64,000 bases of DNA from assembly GCF_000724545.1 (NCBI RefSeq), contig NZ_JHBV01000049.1, positions 79,076 to 143,075 of the forward strand, given 5' to 3'. The notes under the pieces are model-generated. The model saw only the letters and a list, made by a program, of their open reading frames with translations. It searched no databases and had not been told where the DNA came from. Below are positions 1-8,127 of this stretch, one piece after another. The DNA is from Aureispira sp. CCB-QB1 (GTDB taxonomy: Bacteria > Bacteroidota > Bacteroidia > Chitinophagales > Saprospiraceae). The translations under genes were made by a program, and so were the position numbers. The number at the start of each line of letters is the position of its first letter. Within the stretch, counting starts at the first letter, position 1.

Positions 1-414
1 AGAAAATTAGCTACTTATACACCCAATTATGCTTTTAGTACTTGGTTGTTTAAGATTGCGACCAATAATGGTATTGATTTTTTGCGTAAAAAACGCTTAA
101 AATTATTATCCATAGACGATACTTTAGAAAAGGATGGCGAGCAAGATTTTTCTAATAACCTAAAGTCAACGGCTTTAGATCCAGAAGAACGCTACATTCG
201 CCAACAGCGTAAATTAATTATGCGCGATTTATTGAATAAGTTGAGTGATAAATATCGAGTGATGATTGAACTACGATTTTTTGAAGAGCTTTCTTATCAA
301 GAAATATCTGAGCAGCTTGATTTGCCTATTGGAACTGTAAAAGCACAACTATTTCGTGCCAAAGAGTTGCTTTACGATATCTTGAGCAAAAGCAAGGCAG
401 GGAACTCGTTGTAA
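1..414 (+). CDS. ECF-type RNA polymerase sigma factor, C-terminal part (5' end outside window)
   Basis: The reading frame is open from base 1, so the gene starts upstream of the window. The first residues (AFSTWLFKIATNNGIDFLRK) are the end of sigma region 2, the -10-binding helix. After an acidic linker, the last 60 or so residues form region 4, with a helix-turn-helix (LSYQEISEQLDLPIGTVKAQ) that binds the -35 element. This is the architecture of a sigma-70 family ECF factor, which directs RNA polymerase to a specific regulon. No anti-sigma gene follows: the next gene is convergent terC. The TTG at 46 is only the first possible start inside the window and lies within region 2, so it is not the true start. 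Confidence 0.9.
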   Translation, partial: RKLATYTPNYAFSTWLFKIATNNGIDFLRKKRLKLLSIDDTLEKDGEQDFSNNLKSTALDPEERYIRQQRKLIMRDLLNKLSDKYRVMIELRFFEELSYQEISEQLDLPIGTVKAQLFRAKELLYDILSKSKAGNSL

Positions 415-486
415 GCACAAATATTTGCTGCCTTAAGAAGATAAATAAAGAATAACGATCAGTTCTAAGGAGTCCTATTGATCTGA

Positions 487-1422
487 TTAGTCATTTTCCA
501 TTTCATTGTCTTGAATAACAGTTACTTCTACTGTCGTGTCATTGGTCGTATCCAAATTGTATAAATCTCTTTCTTTGGCTTCTTCCAATGCTCCCTTTAG
601 TTGCACTGGTTTTCCTTGTTGGCGGACTTTGATGTTTAGCAATTCTACTGTTAAGGAAAAGAAAATAGCAAAATACATATACCCTTTGGGGACTTCTACA
701 TTGCTTGGCATTAGGTGAGCGCTATGAGCACCTTCTACAACCAACATAAATCCAATCAAAATTAAAAAGGAGAGTCCTAGTACTTGAATAGAAGGGTGCT
801 TGTTGACAAAACGACCAATTGGTCCTGCAAAAGCCATCATGATAATCATGGAAATTACCACCCCTAAGATCATAATAGACAATGGGTCATAGAAACGAGT
901 AGGGTCAGAAGCCATTGGTGTTCGCGCGACATCTTGTGTGAGTCCGACGGCTGTTAAAATGGAATCAAATGAGAAGACAATATTTAACAAGCAGATTTGA
1001 AGAATGATACTGCCTAATGTGTTTTTAGGGTTGTGATCTCCTGTGTTTTCTTCATTAACACCCTCTAATTTATGATGAATTTCAGAGACGGACTTGTACA
1101 ATAAAAACAAACCTCCAAACATCAAGATTAGACTTTGCCCCGTCACTTTTGCATGCATGCCCCAAATATGTGGCTCCCATAAGGGATCTTGCATAGCAAT
1201 GATAATCGTTATTCCAAAAAGTAAAACAATTCTCAATAACATTGCTAAAAACAAACCAATATTACGAGCTTTGGGTTGTTGTTGTTGAGGGAGTTTGTTC
1301 GCAACAATAGAAATAAAAATAATATTATCAATACCCAAAACGATTTCCATTAACGTTAGCATACCTAAAGAAATCCATGCTTGACTGGTACTGAATAATT
1401 CTAAAATTGCTGTGAAATCCAT
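487..1422 (-). CDS. TerC family integral membrane protein
   Basis: A 311-residue polytopic membrane protein with the TerC/LysE-superfamily acidic motifs: E-x-V-L-G-I-D-N-I in the first helix and F-S-F-D-S-I near the middle. Both place acidic residues in the membrane. About eight hydrophobic segments are visible and the C-terminal 45 residues are hydrophilic and acidic. Family members are linked to tellurite resistance and, in the YkoY/YceF/MeeF branch, to export of manganese or metallation of secreted proteins. The substrate here is not determined by sequence. The gene stands alone, convergent with the sigma factor. A minus-strand terminator lies about 80 bases upstream of its start codon. 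Confidence 0.88.
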   Translation of the reverse strand: MDFTAILELFSTSQAWISLGMLTLMEIVLGIDNIIFISIVANKLPQQQQPKARNIGLFLAMLLRIVLLFGITIIIAMQDPLWEPHIWGMHAKVTGQSLILMFGGLFLLYKSVSEIHHKLEGVNEENTGDHNPKNTLGSIILQICLLNIVFSFDSILTAVGLTQDVARTPMASDPTRFYDPLSIMILGVVISMIIMMAFAGPIGRFVNKHPSIQVLGLSFLILIGFMLVVEGAHSAHLMPSNVEVPKGYMYFAIFFSLTVELLNIKVRQQGKPVQLKGALEEAKERDLYNLDTTNDTTVEVTVIQDNEMEND

Positions 1423-1501
1423 TGCTGTAATATCTGATTTGGTGTACGGTGTATTATAATAGAATAAGGAACACCAAATGTAATTCTTTTTTAGGAAGGA
1501 A

Positions 1502-1540
1502 TAAAAAAAATGGAGGAATTGTCATCAAGAAATCCCTCCA
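1502..1540 (-). terminator. Rho-independent terminator upstream of terC
   Basis: Read on the minus strand: TGGAGGgATT, a short loop, then AATtCCTCCA, followed directly by eight T. It either ends the transcript of the lipoprotein gene upstream, leaving a 230-base 3' tail, or acts as an attenuator in the leader of terC. Confidence 0.65.
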
Positions 1541-1772
1541 GTAACTTTGTTTCGTATTGGTTAATAATACTTAGTTGCGTTGCTACGCTGTGGTCGTGGA
1601 TTGGTTCGTTTTGCCATTTCTTACAGTCATGAACTTACGATACTGGGTTTACTTATAAGTTTTAACTTTTGTCCTTGATAATCGAATTAATGCGACTATA
1701 TACAAAGTAATGTGTCTATCAATGAACTACTAAAATAAATAGTATTGATAATGAACTAGGTAGCCGCAAGGC
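1541..1772. other. Gene-free stretch between lipoprotein and terC
   Basis: About 230 bases without a supported ORF. It holds a degenerate relative of the dispersed repeat seen elsewhere (around 1575-1615, with TGCTACGCTGTGGTCGTG and GGTTCG) and two near-repeats of AATGAACTA. No known riboswitch core was recognised, including yybP-ykoY, which often precedes terC-like genes. Confidence 0.4.
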
Positions 1773-2699
1773 TTATTGGAAGCTTGGTTTTAAACCACGA
1801 AGCCCCATGTCTACAACCGCTTCGGTTGTTCCTGCACTAGCATCAATATCCAACTCACCATTACCATTAGAATCAACCCACTCAAAGCTCTGATTGGTAG
1901 AAAAAGATAACGTTACAACAATATCTTCTGTCTCATTTCCCGTTATTTCTAATGGATTGCCATCAAAACTACCCGTAACTAAGCAAGAACCTGGAGGAGT
2001 AGGAGTAGTGGCATTTAGAGGGTTCACAACAGTTGTAGCCTGTGCATCGCCACTATAAATAGAATTGGCACTGGAATAAGGATTACTTAAATTGGTCTCA
2101 AATGCCCAGAAGCCTTGTAGCTTGTTTGAGTTGATTGACTTGGTTCTATTTTTAGGTGTCAAATCTTTGATATAACTATTAAACCCAACAAAAGAAGCAA
2201 TCGTACCTTTTTCATTATTTAGATCTGTGGTGCCAGAAGGCCAAGTAGGGACATTTTTGACATTGTAAACAATATCATAATTTTGGTAACTAACGGATAC
2301 CCGAATGTGTGGATATGTTCCTGGTGTTACATCTGTCAATGGAATTTCATAAAATGTTTCACCTTCTGTTTTTACAACTGCTTTATCAAAATCAATGGCA
2401 TTGTCTCCGCCAGAAGTGGTTTCTGCACCATGATAAACAATAGCCCCACCATTGACAGGAGTCAAAGCACTAGGCACTAGCTCTATTTTGTGAGCACTCA
2501 TGCCATTAAATTGAGGATTTTGAGCAGCATTACCATTAGGAACACTTGAGGGTTGGGCAAAAGCATCTAATCGATCTTGTGTTGGGTCAAATTTTAACTT
2601 AAAAACAAGTTTGGCATCATTTTTCGGTGGGGTCACATTGGGTTCGCAAGCACTAAGAAAAATAGCACAGAGTATACAGAAAAGGAATGTGGTTCTCAT
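1773..2699 (-). CDS. Putative lipoprotein of unknown function
   Basis: The start was placed at 2699, 54 bases inside the longest frame, because the protein then begins with a lipoprotein signal peptide (MRTTFLFCILCAIFLSAC, lipobox LSAC). The mature part of about 290 residues is rich in Asn, Thr, Gly and Pro and looks beta-rich. It has an acidic stretch near the C terminus (DSNGNGELDID) resembling a calcium-binding loop. No catalytic motif and no named family was recognised. A copper-binding MbnP-like protein was considered but its Cys/His pattern is absent. It is divergent from the first mscS gene, so the 200-base gap between them should hold both promoters. Confidence 0.75.
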   Translation of the reverse strand: MRTTFLFCILCAIFLSACEPNVTPPKNDAKLVFKLKFDPTQDRLDAFAQPSSVPNGNAAQNPQFNGMSAHKIELVPSALTPVNGGAIVYHGAETTSGGDNAIDFDKAVVKTEGETFYEIPLTDVTPGTYPHIRVSVSYQNYDIVYNVKNVPTWPSGTTDLNNEKGTIASFVGFNSYIKDLTPKNRTKSINSNKLQGFWAFETNLSNPYSSANSIYSGDAQATTVVNPLNATTPTPPGSCLVTGSFDGNPLEITGNETEDIVVTLSFSTNQSFEWVDSNGNGELDIDASAGTTEAVVDMGLRGLKPSFQ

Positions 2700-2904
2700 A
2701 AGAATTGTATTTAAATAATCAATAAATTGGCAATGTTGATTTGTATTTACCAAGTACCAAAAATAACACCATAAATTTGATTTTTCAAGAAAAGATACCT
2801 ATCTATAATTAGGGGAAGTAGATATAAAACTATACTTTCGATGCTGAAACCTTTTACTATATTTATTTACATCTTATTTTTTACCCCCTTAAATCTTTAG
2901 TAAA

Positions 2905-3747
2905 ATGAATACATATTTATTATTAGCAGACTTTGATTTAATGGCTTTTTTGCAAGGAGAAAGCTTTATTAATGCATTAAAATCGTTGGGCTTAGCTATT
3001 CTGGTTTGGATTGTTGGTACGATTGTTATCAACCAAGTTGTAAAAGTAATCACGAATGCTATGCAAAGAGCTAAAATGGATGCTTCTCTACGCCCATTTT
3101 TAATATCAATGATTGGTACATTGCTCAAAGTCCTATTGATGCTGGCGGTTGCAAGTACATTGGGGATGGAAGTGACATCTTTTGTAGCTATTTTAAGTGC
3201 CGCTGCTTTTGCAGTAGGAATGGCTTTACAAGGTGGTTTGGCTAATTTTGCAGGAGGAGTAATGATTTTGGTTTTCAAGCCATTTAAAATTGGTGATGTC
3301 ATTATTTCGCAAGGCTTCACAGGAAAAGTGAGAGAAATTCAAATCTTTAATACCATTTTAGTAACTCCAGATAATCAAGTTATTATTTTGCCTAATGGTC
3401 CTGTTTCTAATGGGCCTATTCAAAATATAACTATGGAACCAACTCGTCGAGTAGACATGACGTTTGGAATTGGATATGGAGATGACATTCAAAAAGCAAA
3501 AGAAGTAATTGACCAAGTCTTAAAAAGTTGTCCACATATTACTGATCATTCTAAGACGGCTGTGTTTGTATCAAGTTTGGGCGATAGCTCTGTTAATTTT
3601 GCCGTTCGTCCTTGGGCAGCTACAGCTGATTATTGGGCAGTACATTCTTATATGCAAGAGAATATTAAGTTAGAATTTGATCGAAATAATATAGGAATAC
3701 CTTATCCAACCATGGATGTTAATGTATTAAAACAAGACGAGAACTAG
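2905..3747 (+). CDS. Small-conductance mechanosensitive channel, MscS family (copy 1)
   Basis: A 280-residue MscS-type channel that opens under membrane tension to release solutes during osmotic downshock. Three N-terminal membrane helices are visible. The third carries the Gly/Ala-rich pore motif of the family (AVGMALQGGLANFAGG), followed by the beta domain (FKPFKIGDVI) and the alpha/beta domain ending at NNIGIPYPTMDV. Length matches E. coli MscS (286). The gene has its own terminator at 3775-3812 and is followed at once by a paralogue. The two leaders also share a block (GAAACCTTTTAC, then CCCCxTTAAAT just before the start), so the duplication included the upstream region. Confidence 0.93.
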   Translation: MNTYLLLADFDLMAFLQGESFINALKSLGLAILVWIVGTIVINQVVKVITNAMQRAKMDASLRPFLISMIGTLLKVLLMLAVASTLGMEVTSFVAILSAAAFAVGMALQGGLANFAGGVMILVFKPFKIGDVIISQGFTGKVREIQIFNTILVTPDNQVIILPNGPVSNGPIQNITMEPTRRVDMTFGIGYGDDIQKAKEVIDQVLKSCPHITDHSKTAVFVSSLGDSSVNFAVRPWAATADYWAVHSYMQENIKLEFDRNNIGIPYPTMDVNVLKQDEN

Positions 3748-3774
3748 TAATAATTTTAAACAACTTCTTTGATA

Positions 3775-3812
3775 AAAGACTATTTGAGGGACGCTCAAAT
3801 AGTCTTTTTATT
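3775..3812 (+). terminator. Rho-independent terminator of mscS copy 1
   Basis: A 14-bp perfect stem (AAAGACTATTTGAG / CTCAAATAGTCTTT) with a 5-base loop and a T-rich tail, 28 bases after the stop codon. Confidence 0.9.
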
Positions 3813-3971
3813 TCGAATCTTCTACAGCTTAAACATACGTTTATACAAAGTGTAAAAAATACTATTTGTCGAAAAAAAATTATGTAGATAGATAAAAAAG
3901 TGTAATTTAAGGATCAGAAACCTTTTACGAATCATTTTATTTAATCAAACCCCCATTAAATTTTTAATCAA

Positions 3972-4808
3972 ATGAATGCATTTTTATTTTTGGCTGATAC
4001 CGATTTTGATATCATTGCCTTTTTGCAAGGAGAGAGTTTTTTGGATGCGCTTAAATCTTTGGGATTAGCAATTGTCGTTTGGATTGTAGGATCTATCGTT
4101 ATTAATAAGGTGGTAGATATTATCAGAGCGAGCATGAAGAAAGCAAATTTTGATGTCTCCTTACGCCCTTTCTTAGTATCCATGATTAATGTACTACTGA
4201 AAGTCTTATTAATGTTGGCGGTTGCGAGTACATTGGGAATGGAAGTTACATCGTTTGTTGCCATTTTGAGTGCTGCTGCATTTGCCATTGGTATGGCGTT
4301 GCAGGGAGGTTTGGGTAACTTTGCAGGAGGAGTAATGATTTTACTATTTAAGCCTTTCAAGGTTGGTGATTTGTTAACAGCACAAGGTTTTACAGGAACC
4401 GTAAAAGAAATTCAAATCTTTAATACAATTCTGTTAACCTTAGATAATGAAGTGATTATTATTCCTAATGGTCCATTATCTAATGGAACTATGACCAATC
4501 ATTCTATGCAAGGAAAGCGAGGCGTAGCATTTACATTTGGAATTAGTTATGATGCAGATATTGATACTGCCAAAAGAGTCATCATGGAAGTAGCAGCAAC
4601 TTGTGAGCATGTTATTGACTTGGATAAATCAGGCGTTGTCGTAGCAGAGTTAGGAGATAGTTCTGTGAATTTAGCAGTGCGTCTTTGGACAGATCCTAAC
4701 AATTGGTGGGATGTTTTCTTTTACATGAATGAGCATGTTAAGAAGGCATTTGATAAAAATAATATAGGAATACCTTACCCAACTATGGATGTTAATATAA
4801 CTAAGTAA
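3972..4808 (+). CDS. Small-conductance mechanosensitive channel, MscS family (copy 2)
   Basis: A 278-residue paralogue of the preceding channel, with the same layout: three membrane helices, pore helix with AIGMALQGGLGNFAGG, then the cytoplasmic beta and alpha/beta domains ending at NNIGIPYPTMDV. The pore and C-terminal segments are nearly the same in both copies, while the N terminus and alpha/beta domain differ more. The pair therefore looks like an older tandem duplication with possible specialisation in gating threshold. It is transcribed separately, since a strong terminator precedes it. Confidence 0.93.
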   Translation: MNAFLFLADTDFDIIAFLQGESFLDALKSLGLAIVVWIVGSIVINKVVDIIRASMKKANFDVSLRPFLVSMINVLLKVLLMLAVASTLGMEVTSFVAILSAAAFAIGMALQGGLGNFAGGVMILLFKPFKVGDLLTAQGFTGTVKEIQIFNTILLTLDNEVIIIPNGPLSNGTMTNHSMQGKRGVAFTFGISYDADIDTAKRVIMEVAATCEHVIDLDKSGVVVAELGDSSVNLAVRLWTDPNNWWDVFFYMNEHVKKAFDKNNIGIPYPTMDVNITK

Positions 4809-4818
4809 ACATCTTAAT

Positions 4819-4864
4819 ATTACTTCGTGGAGAAATTGTATTAATTTGATTGCCACGAAGTATT
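4819..4864. repeat. Short palindromic element, CTTCGTGG type
   Basis: TACTTCGTGG and CCACGAAGTA flank a 22-base centre containing ATTAATTTGATTG. It looks like an internally deleted copy of the larger palindromic elements in this window and sits 11 bases after the mscS copy 2 stop codon. Confidence 0.6.
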
Positions 4865-4890
4865 AATTTAATAGTGTTATAAAATGGTAG

Positions 4891-4950
4891 TTAGCTTTGT
4901 TATTCCCTTCGGTCGTGAGCTCGCATAGCTCGGTTCGCTGCTACTTCGTG
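4891..4950. repeat. Dispersed module shared with 59409-59468
   Basis: A roughly 60-base block. The last 44 bases, from CTTCGGTCGTGAGCTCG to CTGCTACTTCGTG, differ from 59425-59468 by a single base. A diverged reverse-orientation copy is visible near 12133-12168. It contains the small palindrome CGAGCT/AGCTCG. Confidence 0.65.
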
Positions 4951-5052
4951 AGTGCTGTGCAGTTGATAATCAAAGGCTTAATGTAAAATGTAATAAGTTT
5001 TTAACTTGTTGATTATCAGGGTGGTAAGATTTTTTTTAACAAACTATTGATA

Positions 5053-5097
5053 AAAACGATGAGAGGACCAAAAAATATTATCTTCTCATCGTTTTTT
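5053..5097. terminator. Bidirectional terminator between mscS copy 2 and the VWA gene
   Basis: Stem AAAACGATGAGA / TCTCATCGTTTT with A-rich and T-rich flanks on both sides. It can end transcription of both convergent genes. Confidence 0.85.
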
Positions 5098-5112
5098 ATT
5101 TATTCTTAGACC

Positions 5113-6423
5113 TTAGGCTAATTGTTTGGTCATCTTAACCTTTCTTCCAGGCAAGAAATCCCAAGTGTCTTTGTCAATACCTTGGCTCGTTACCATCCAT
5201 AAAATGGGTTTTCTAGAAACGACAACAGGAGCAGGTGCATAGCCATCCGTAAAATAGACAATGGCATCAGGTAGGTGTTTTTCATTAGCAAATTCAATTG
5301 GAGCATTAAAGTCCGTTCCTCCACGACCACTAATAAGTTCAGGCGGTCTTCCTGTGTAAGTATATTGGTTGTGAATATGTGTATCGCACTCCACAACATA
5401 AATTTCTGCTCCTTGTTTCCAAATGTGATACAACTCACCAAAAAATTCTCTTAACTCATCCTCATTGACCGAACCAGAAGTATCAATAGCTACCAAAATC
5501 TTTTGTTTTGACTGTATTTTAATTCCAGGGTTTGTACCATAACGTTTAGAAGGTCTTCGTATCGTGTTTTTTAAACGAGTACGGCTACTACTAGCTGTAA
5601 AAATACGCAAAACTCTTCGCCAGTTGACATTAGGTTTTAAAGATTCTACTAGTAAGTTGATATATTCTTGAAGACCGCCAGGCAACTTGCCATAGTCTTT
5701 GGATTTGACCCTAGAAACCGAGTTAACAATAGATTCATTGATGGCAGCATTAATCATTTTTTGTTCGGCGCTAGACAATCTTTCAAATTCATCCCAAAAC
5801 TTATGCTGATTCAACTGTTCGTTGTCTTCATTTTCCATCAACTCCTTTAAGCGATTTTGAGCTTGATTCAAACCGTTAGCCGCCTTATCGTCACTTTGAG
5901 CACTATCCTCCTCATCATCATCTCCACAACCACTACCACCGTCTTGTTGCATATCTTGCAGTTCTTCAGATAAGCGTTTGTAGTAATAATCAATTCCTTG
6001 CCCTCTATTCAATTTGAATTCAGGAAAGTCTTCCATTCGAATGGCATCTTCTGTTAATTGGTCGGAACGAATGTATTGATTGGCAGCTAAGTCCGAAGCA
6101 ATACCAAACAGCTTCTTATTGCCAAATTCAGGAAAACGTAGCGCATGTTTGAAAACGATGTGCAGAATTTGATGTTTGATGGCGCCATAACGCAGTGCTT
6201 TGGTAGCCTCTTCGTCGCCAGGTATTTTTAATGTGTTATCCCAATAATCTGGGTTGACAATCAATTTGATCATCTGATTGCTGCTAATGGTTGTAGCAAT
6301 CGAACTCGTTCTTTCTGAAACATCTTTCAGAATACTTGTGAAAAAGTGACCATAGAAGGTCTCTTGAAGCATTAATTGAATACTTGTTTTAGCGACCTCA
6401 TCTAGTATGCGTTGGTGACTCAT
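5113..6423 (-). CDS. DUF2201-type putative metallopeptidase with C-terminal VWA domain
   Basis: A 436-residue protein with the layout of COG3864/DUF2201. The N-terminal half resembles a zincin peptidase, an acidic low-complexity linker covers roughly residues 160-200, and the C-terminal third is a von Willebrand A domain with a MIDAS motif (IDTSGS, then GGTDF). The zinc-site helix reads KHQILHIVFKH at residues 83-93. The usual catalytic Glu of HExxH is Gln here (codon CAA), so peptidase activity is doubtful while metal binding may persist. Relatives usually sit next to a MoxR-type AAA+ ATPase and act as a chaperone-like pair. No ATPase gene is adjacent here. Confidence 0.85.
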   Translation of the reverse strand: MSHQRILDEVAKTSIQLMLQETFYGHFFTSILKDVSERTSSIATTISSNQMIKLIVNPDYWDNTLKIPGDEEATKALRYGAIKHQILHIVFKHALRFPEFGNKKLFGIASDLAANQYIRSDQLTEDAIRMEDFPEFKLNRGQGIDYYYKRLSEELQDMQQDGGSGCGDDDEEDSAQSDDKAANGLNQAQNRLKELMENEDNEQLNQHKFWDEFERLSSAEQKMINAAINESIVNSVSRVKSKDYGKLPGGLQEYINLLVESLKPNVNWRRVLRIFTASSSRTRLKNTIRRPSKRYGTNPGIKIQSKQKILVAIDTSGSVNEDELREFFGELYHIWKQGAEIYVVECDTHIHNQYTYTGRPPELISGRGGTDFNAPIEFANEKHLPDAIVYFTDGYAPAPVVVSRKPILWMVTSQGIDKDTWDFLPGRKVKMTKQLA

Positions 6424-6593
6424 CTTTTTAGTTACAGCGTGATTTAATATAGGCTTATTGCCTTATCATAGAAAAATGTATCCGTGTGATATATTTTTTT
6501 ACTTTGTAGATACATGTCTATAAACAGACAAAAAACACAAAATATTATCATATAGTTCAAACTATAAAATTAATAGATTTTTGTTAAAAACGT

Positions 6594-8015
6594 TCAAGCT
6601 GTTATGGTTTTTCTAGCAATTTCTTGAATCTGTTGCCAAGCATGTTTAATATGATGTGCTTTAACAAAGGTTTGTCCTATGACTAGTCTTATAGCATATT
6701 GCCCCTTGATCTTTGTGTGTGTCAAGTACAGAAGACCAGTTTTGTTGAGGTGTTGCAAAATAGTTTCATTAATATTGTTTAGTGTTGCTGCATCGTTGAT
6801 AGGAGTAGGGTGATAACGAAAGCAAACAAGATTTAAACTGGTAGGAGCTAAGATCTCAAAATCAGTACTTGTCTGAATCCAACTAGTAAGTTCTTGTGCT
6901 AAATCAATGTGTGTTCGCAACTGTTTTTGCAAACCTTTGACACCATAGGAGCGGAGCACAAACCATAATTTAAGGGCTCTAAAACGTCTTCCTAAAGGTA
7001 CTCCCCAGTCTCTATAATCGTTGACAATACCTCTATTGGTTGTTTTTAAATATTCGGGTAATATTTCAAAGGTTCTCAAGAGGCATTCTTGGTCTTTTAT
7101 AAAATAAACAGAGCAATCAAAATTAGTCAACAGCCATTTGTGAGGATTAAAAACAAAACTATCAACTTGCTCTATACCCTGAATCATCCACTGAAACTCA
7201 GGCAAAATTAAAGCAGAACCAGCATAAGCTGCATCGACATGTAGCCATATAGCATATTTTTGACTAATAGCAGCAATCTCTTGTAGTGGATCAATGGCAG
7301 TGGTTCCCGTGGTTCCAATTGCAGCAACAATACAGGTTGGATGAAGTCCATTGTTGATATCTTCCTGAATGGCTTGTTCTAGGGCATCTCCTCGCATAAG
7401 GAGTTGATCATCAACAGGTATTTTAACTAAGTTTTTTTTACCCAAACCTGCAATTTTTACAGCTTTTTCAATTGATGAGTGTGTTTCTGTTGAACAGTAT
7501 ACTCTAAGGTTATTGGCTGTGATACCGTTTTGATTGCTATCAAAATTCGTTGCTTTTTCTCGAGCAGATAAAATTGCAGTTAAGGTAGCTGTAGAGGCGG
7601 TATCTTGAATAACCCCTTCAAAATTATCAGGAATACCCATTAAATCTCTTAGCCAATTCATGACACGTTCTTCCAATTCTGCAGCAGCAGGAGAGGTATC
7701 CCAAATCATACATTGTGCGCCTAAAGTAGCAGTAAGCATTTCACCCAAAATAGAGGGAAAAGAGGTGTTGGCTGGAAAATAAGCAAAAAAGTTAGGGTGC
7801 TGCCAATGGGTAATGCCAGGTAAAATAATGTCTTGAAAATCTTTAAATATTGCAGACATTGCTTCTCCTTCAATCGGTGCTTGAGCAGGTAGTTGATTAT
7901 AGATTTCCCTAGGTTGAACTTGTGCTTTGACAGGATAGTCTTCGATTTGCTCAAAATAATCTGCCATCCAATCTACCATTAGGTGAGCATAGTGGCGAAA
8001 TTCTTTATTTTTCAT
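6594..8015 (-). CDS. PLP-dependent aromatic-L-amino-acid decarboxylase (group II)
   Basis: A 473-residue fold-type I PLP enzyme of the AADC/tyrosine/tryptophan decarboxylase branch. The PLP lysine is K293 in NPHKW, the pyridine-nitrogen aspartate is D261 in HVDAAYAGS, and the ring-stacking histidine is H179 in ETHSS. It would convert an aromatic amino acid to its amine and CO2 in the cytoplasm. Which amino acid cannot be read from these motifs. The start at 8015 lies two bases from one arm of a 22-bp perfect inverted repeat, so the start codon may be partly sequestered in a hairpin. The upstream gene on the same strand is a PEBP protein. Confidence 0.92.
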   Translation of the reverse strand: MKNKEFRHYAHLMVDWMADYFEQIEDYPVKAQVQPREIYNQLPAQAPIEGEAMSAIFKDFQDIILPGITHWQHPNFFAYFPANTSFPSILGEMLTATLGAQCMIWDTSPAAAELEERVMNWLRDLMGIPDNFEGVIQDTASTATLTAILSAREKATNFDSNQNGITANNLRVYCSTETHSSIEKAVKIAGLGKKNLVKIPVDDQLLMRGDALEQAIQEDINNGLHPTCIVAAIGTTGTTAIDPLQEIAAISQKYAIWLHVDAAYAGSALILPEFQWMIQGIEQVDSFVFNPHKWLLTNFDCSVYFIKDQECLLRTFEILPEYLKTTNRGIVNDYRDWGVPLGRRFRALKLWFVLRSYGVKGLQKQLRTHIDLAQELTSWIQTSTDFEILAPTSLNLVCFRYHPTPINDAATLNNINETILQHLNKTGLLYLTHTKIKGQYAIRLVIGQTFVKAHHIKHAWQQIQEIARKTITA

Positions 8016-8016
8016 A

Positions 8017-8104
8017 ATTTGATTTTTATTTAATTTGAACTTAATGCGCTATCGTACGATTTTTCCACGAAGTAATGTAAACTCAAATTAAATAAAAATC
8101 AAAT
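8017..8104 (-). promoter_or_regulatory. 22-bp perfect inverted repeat at the decarboxylase start codon
   Basis: The arms 8017-8038 and 8083-8104 are exact reverse complements and enclose 44 bases. In the mRNA the 3' arm ends one base before the ATG, so the whole initiation region would be paired. The loop contains the end of a dispersed repeat (CCACGAAGTAATG, 8066-8078). It could control translation or be a by-product of an insertion. No T-run follows, so it is not a standard terminator. Confidence 0.6.
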
Positions 8105-8127
8105 CTTATACAAGTTGTTAAAAAGAA

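Noticed and set aside
1773..2699. MbnP-type copper-binding lipoprotein
   Set aside because: The Cys/His/Trp pattern of that family is missing; only general lipoprotein features remain.
7721..7954. 77-codon minus-strand ORF inside the decarboxylase region
   Set aside because: It is an alternative frame of the decarboxylase gene without protein-like features.
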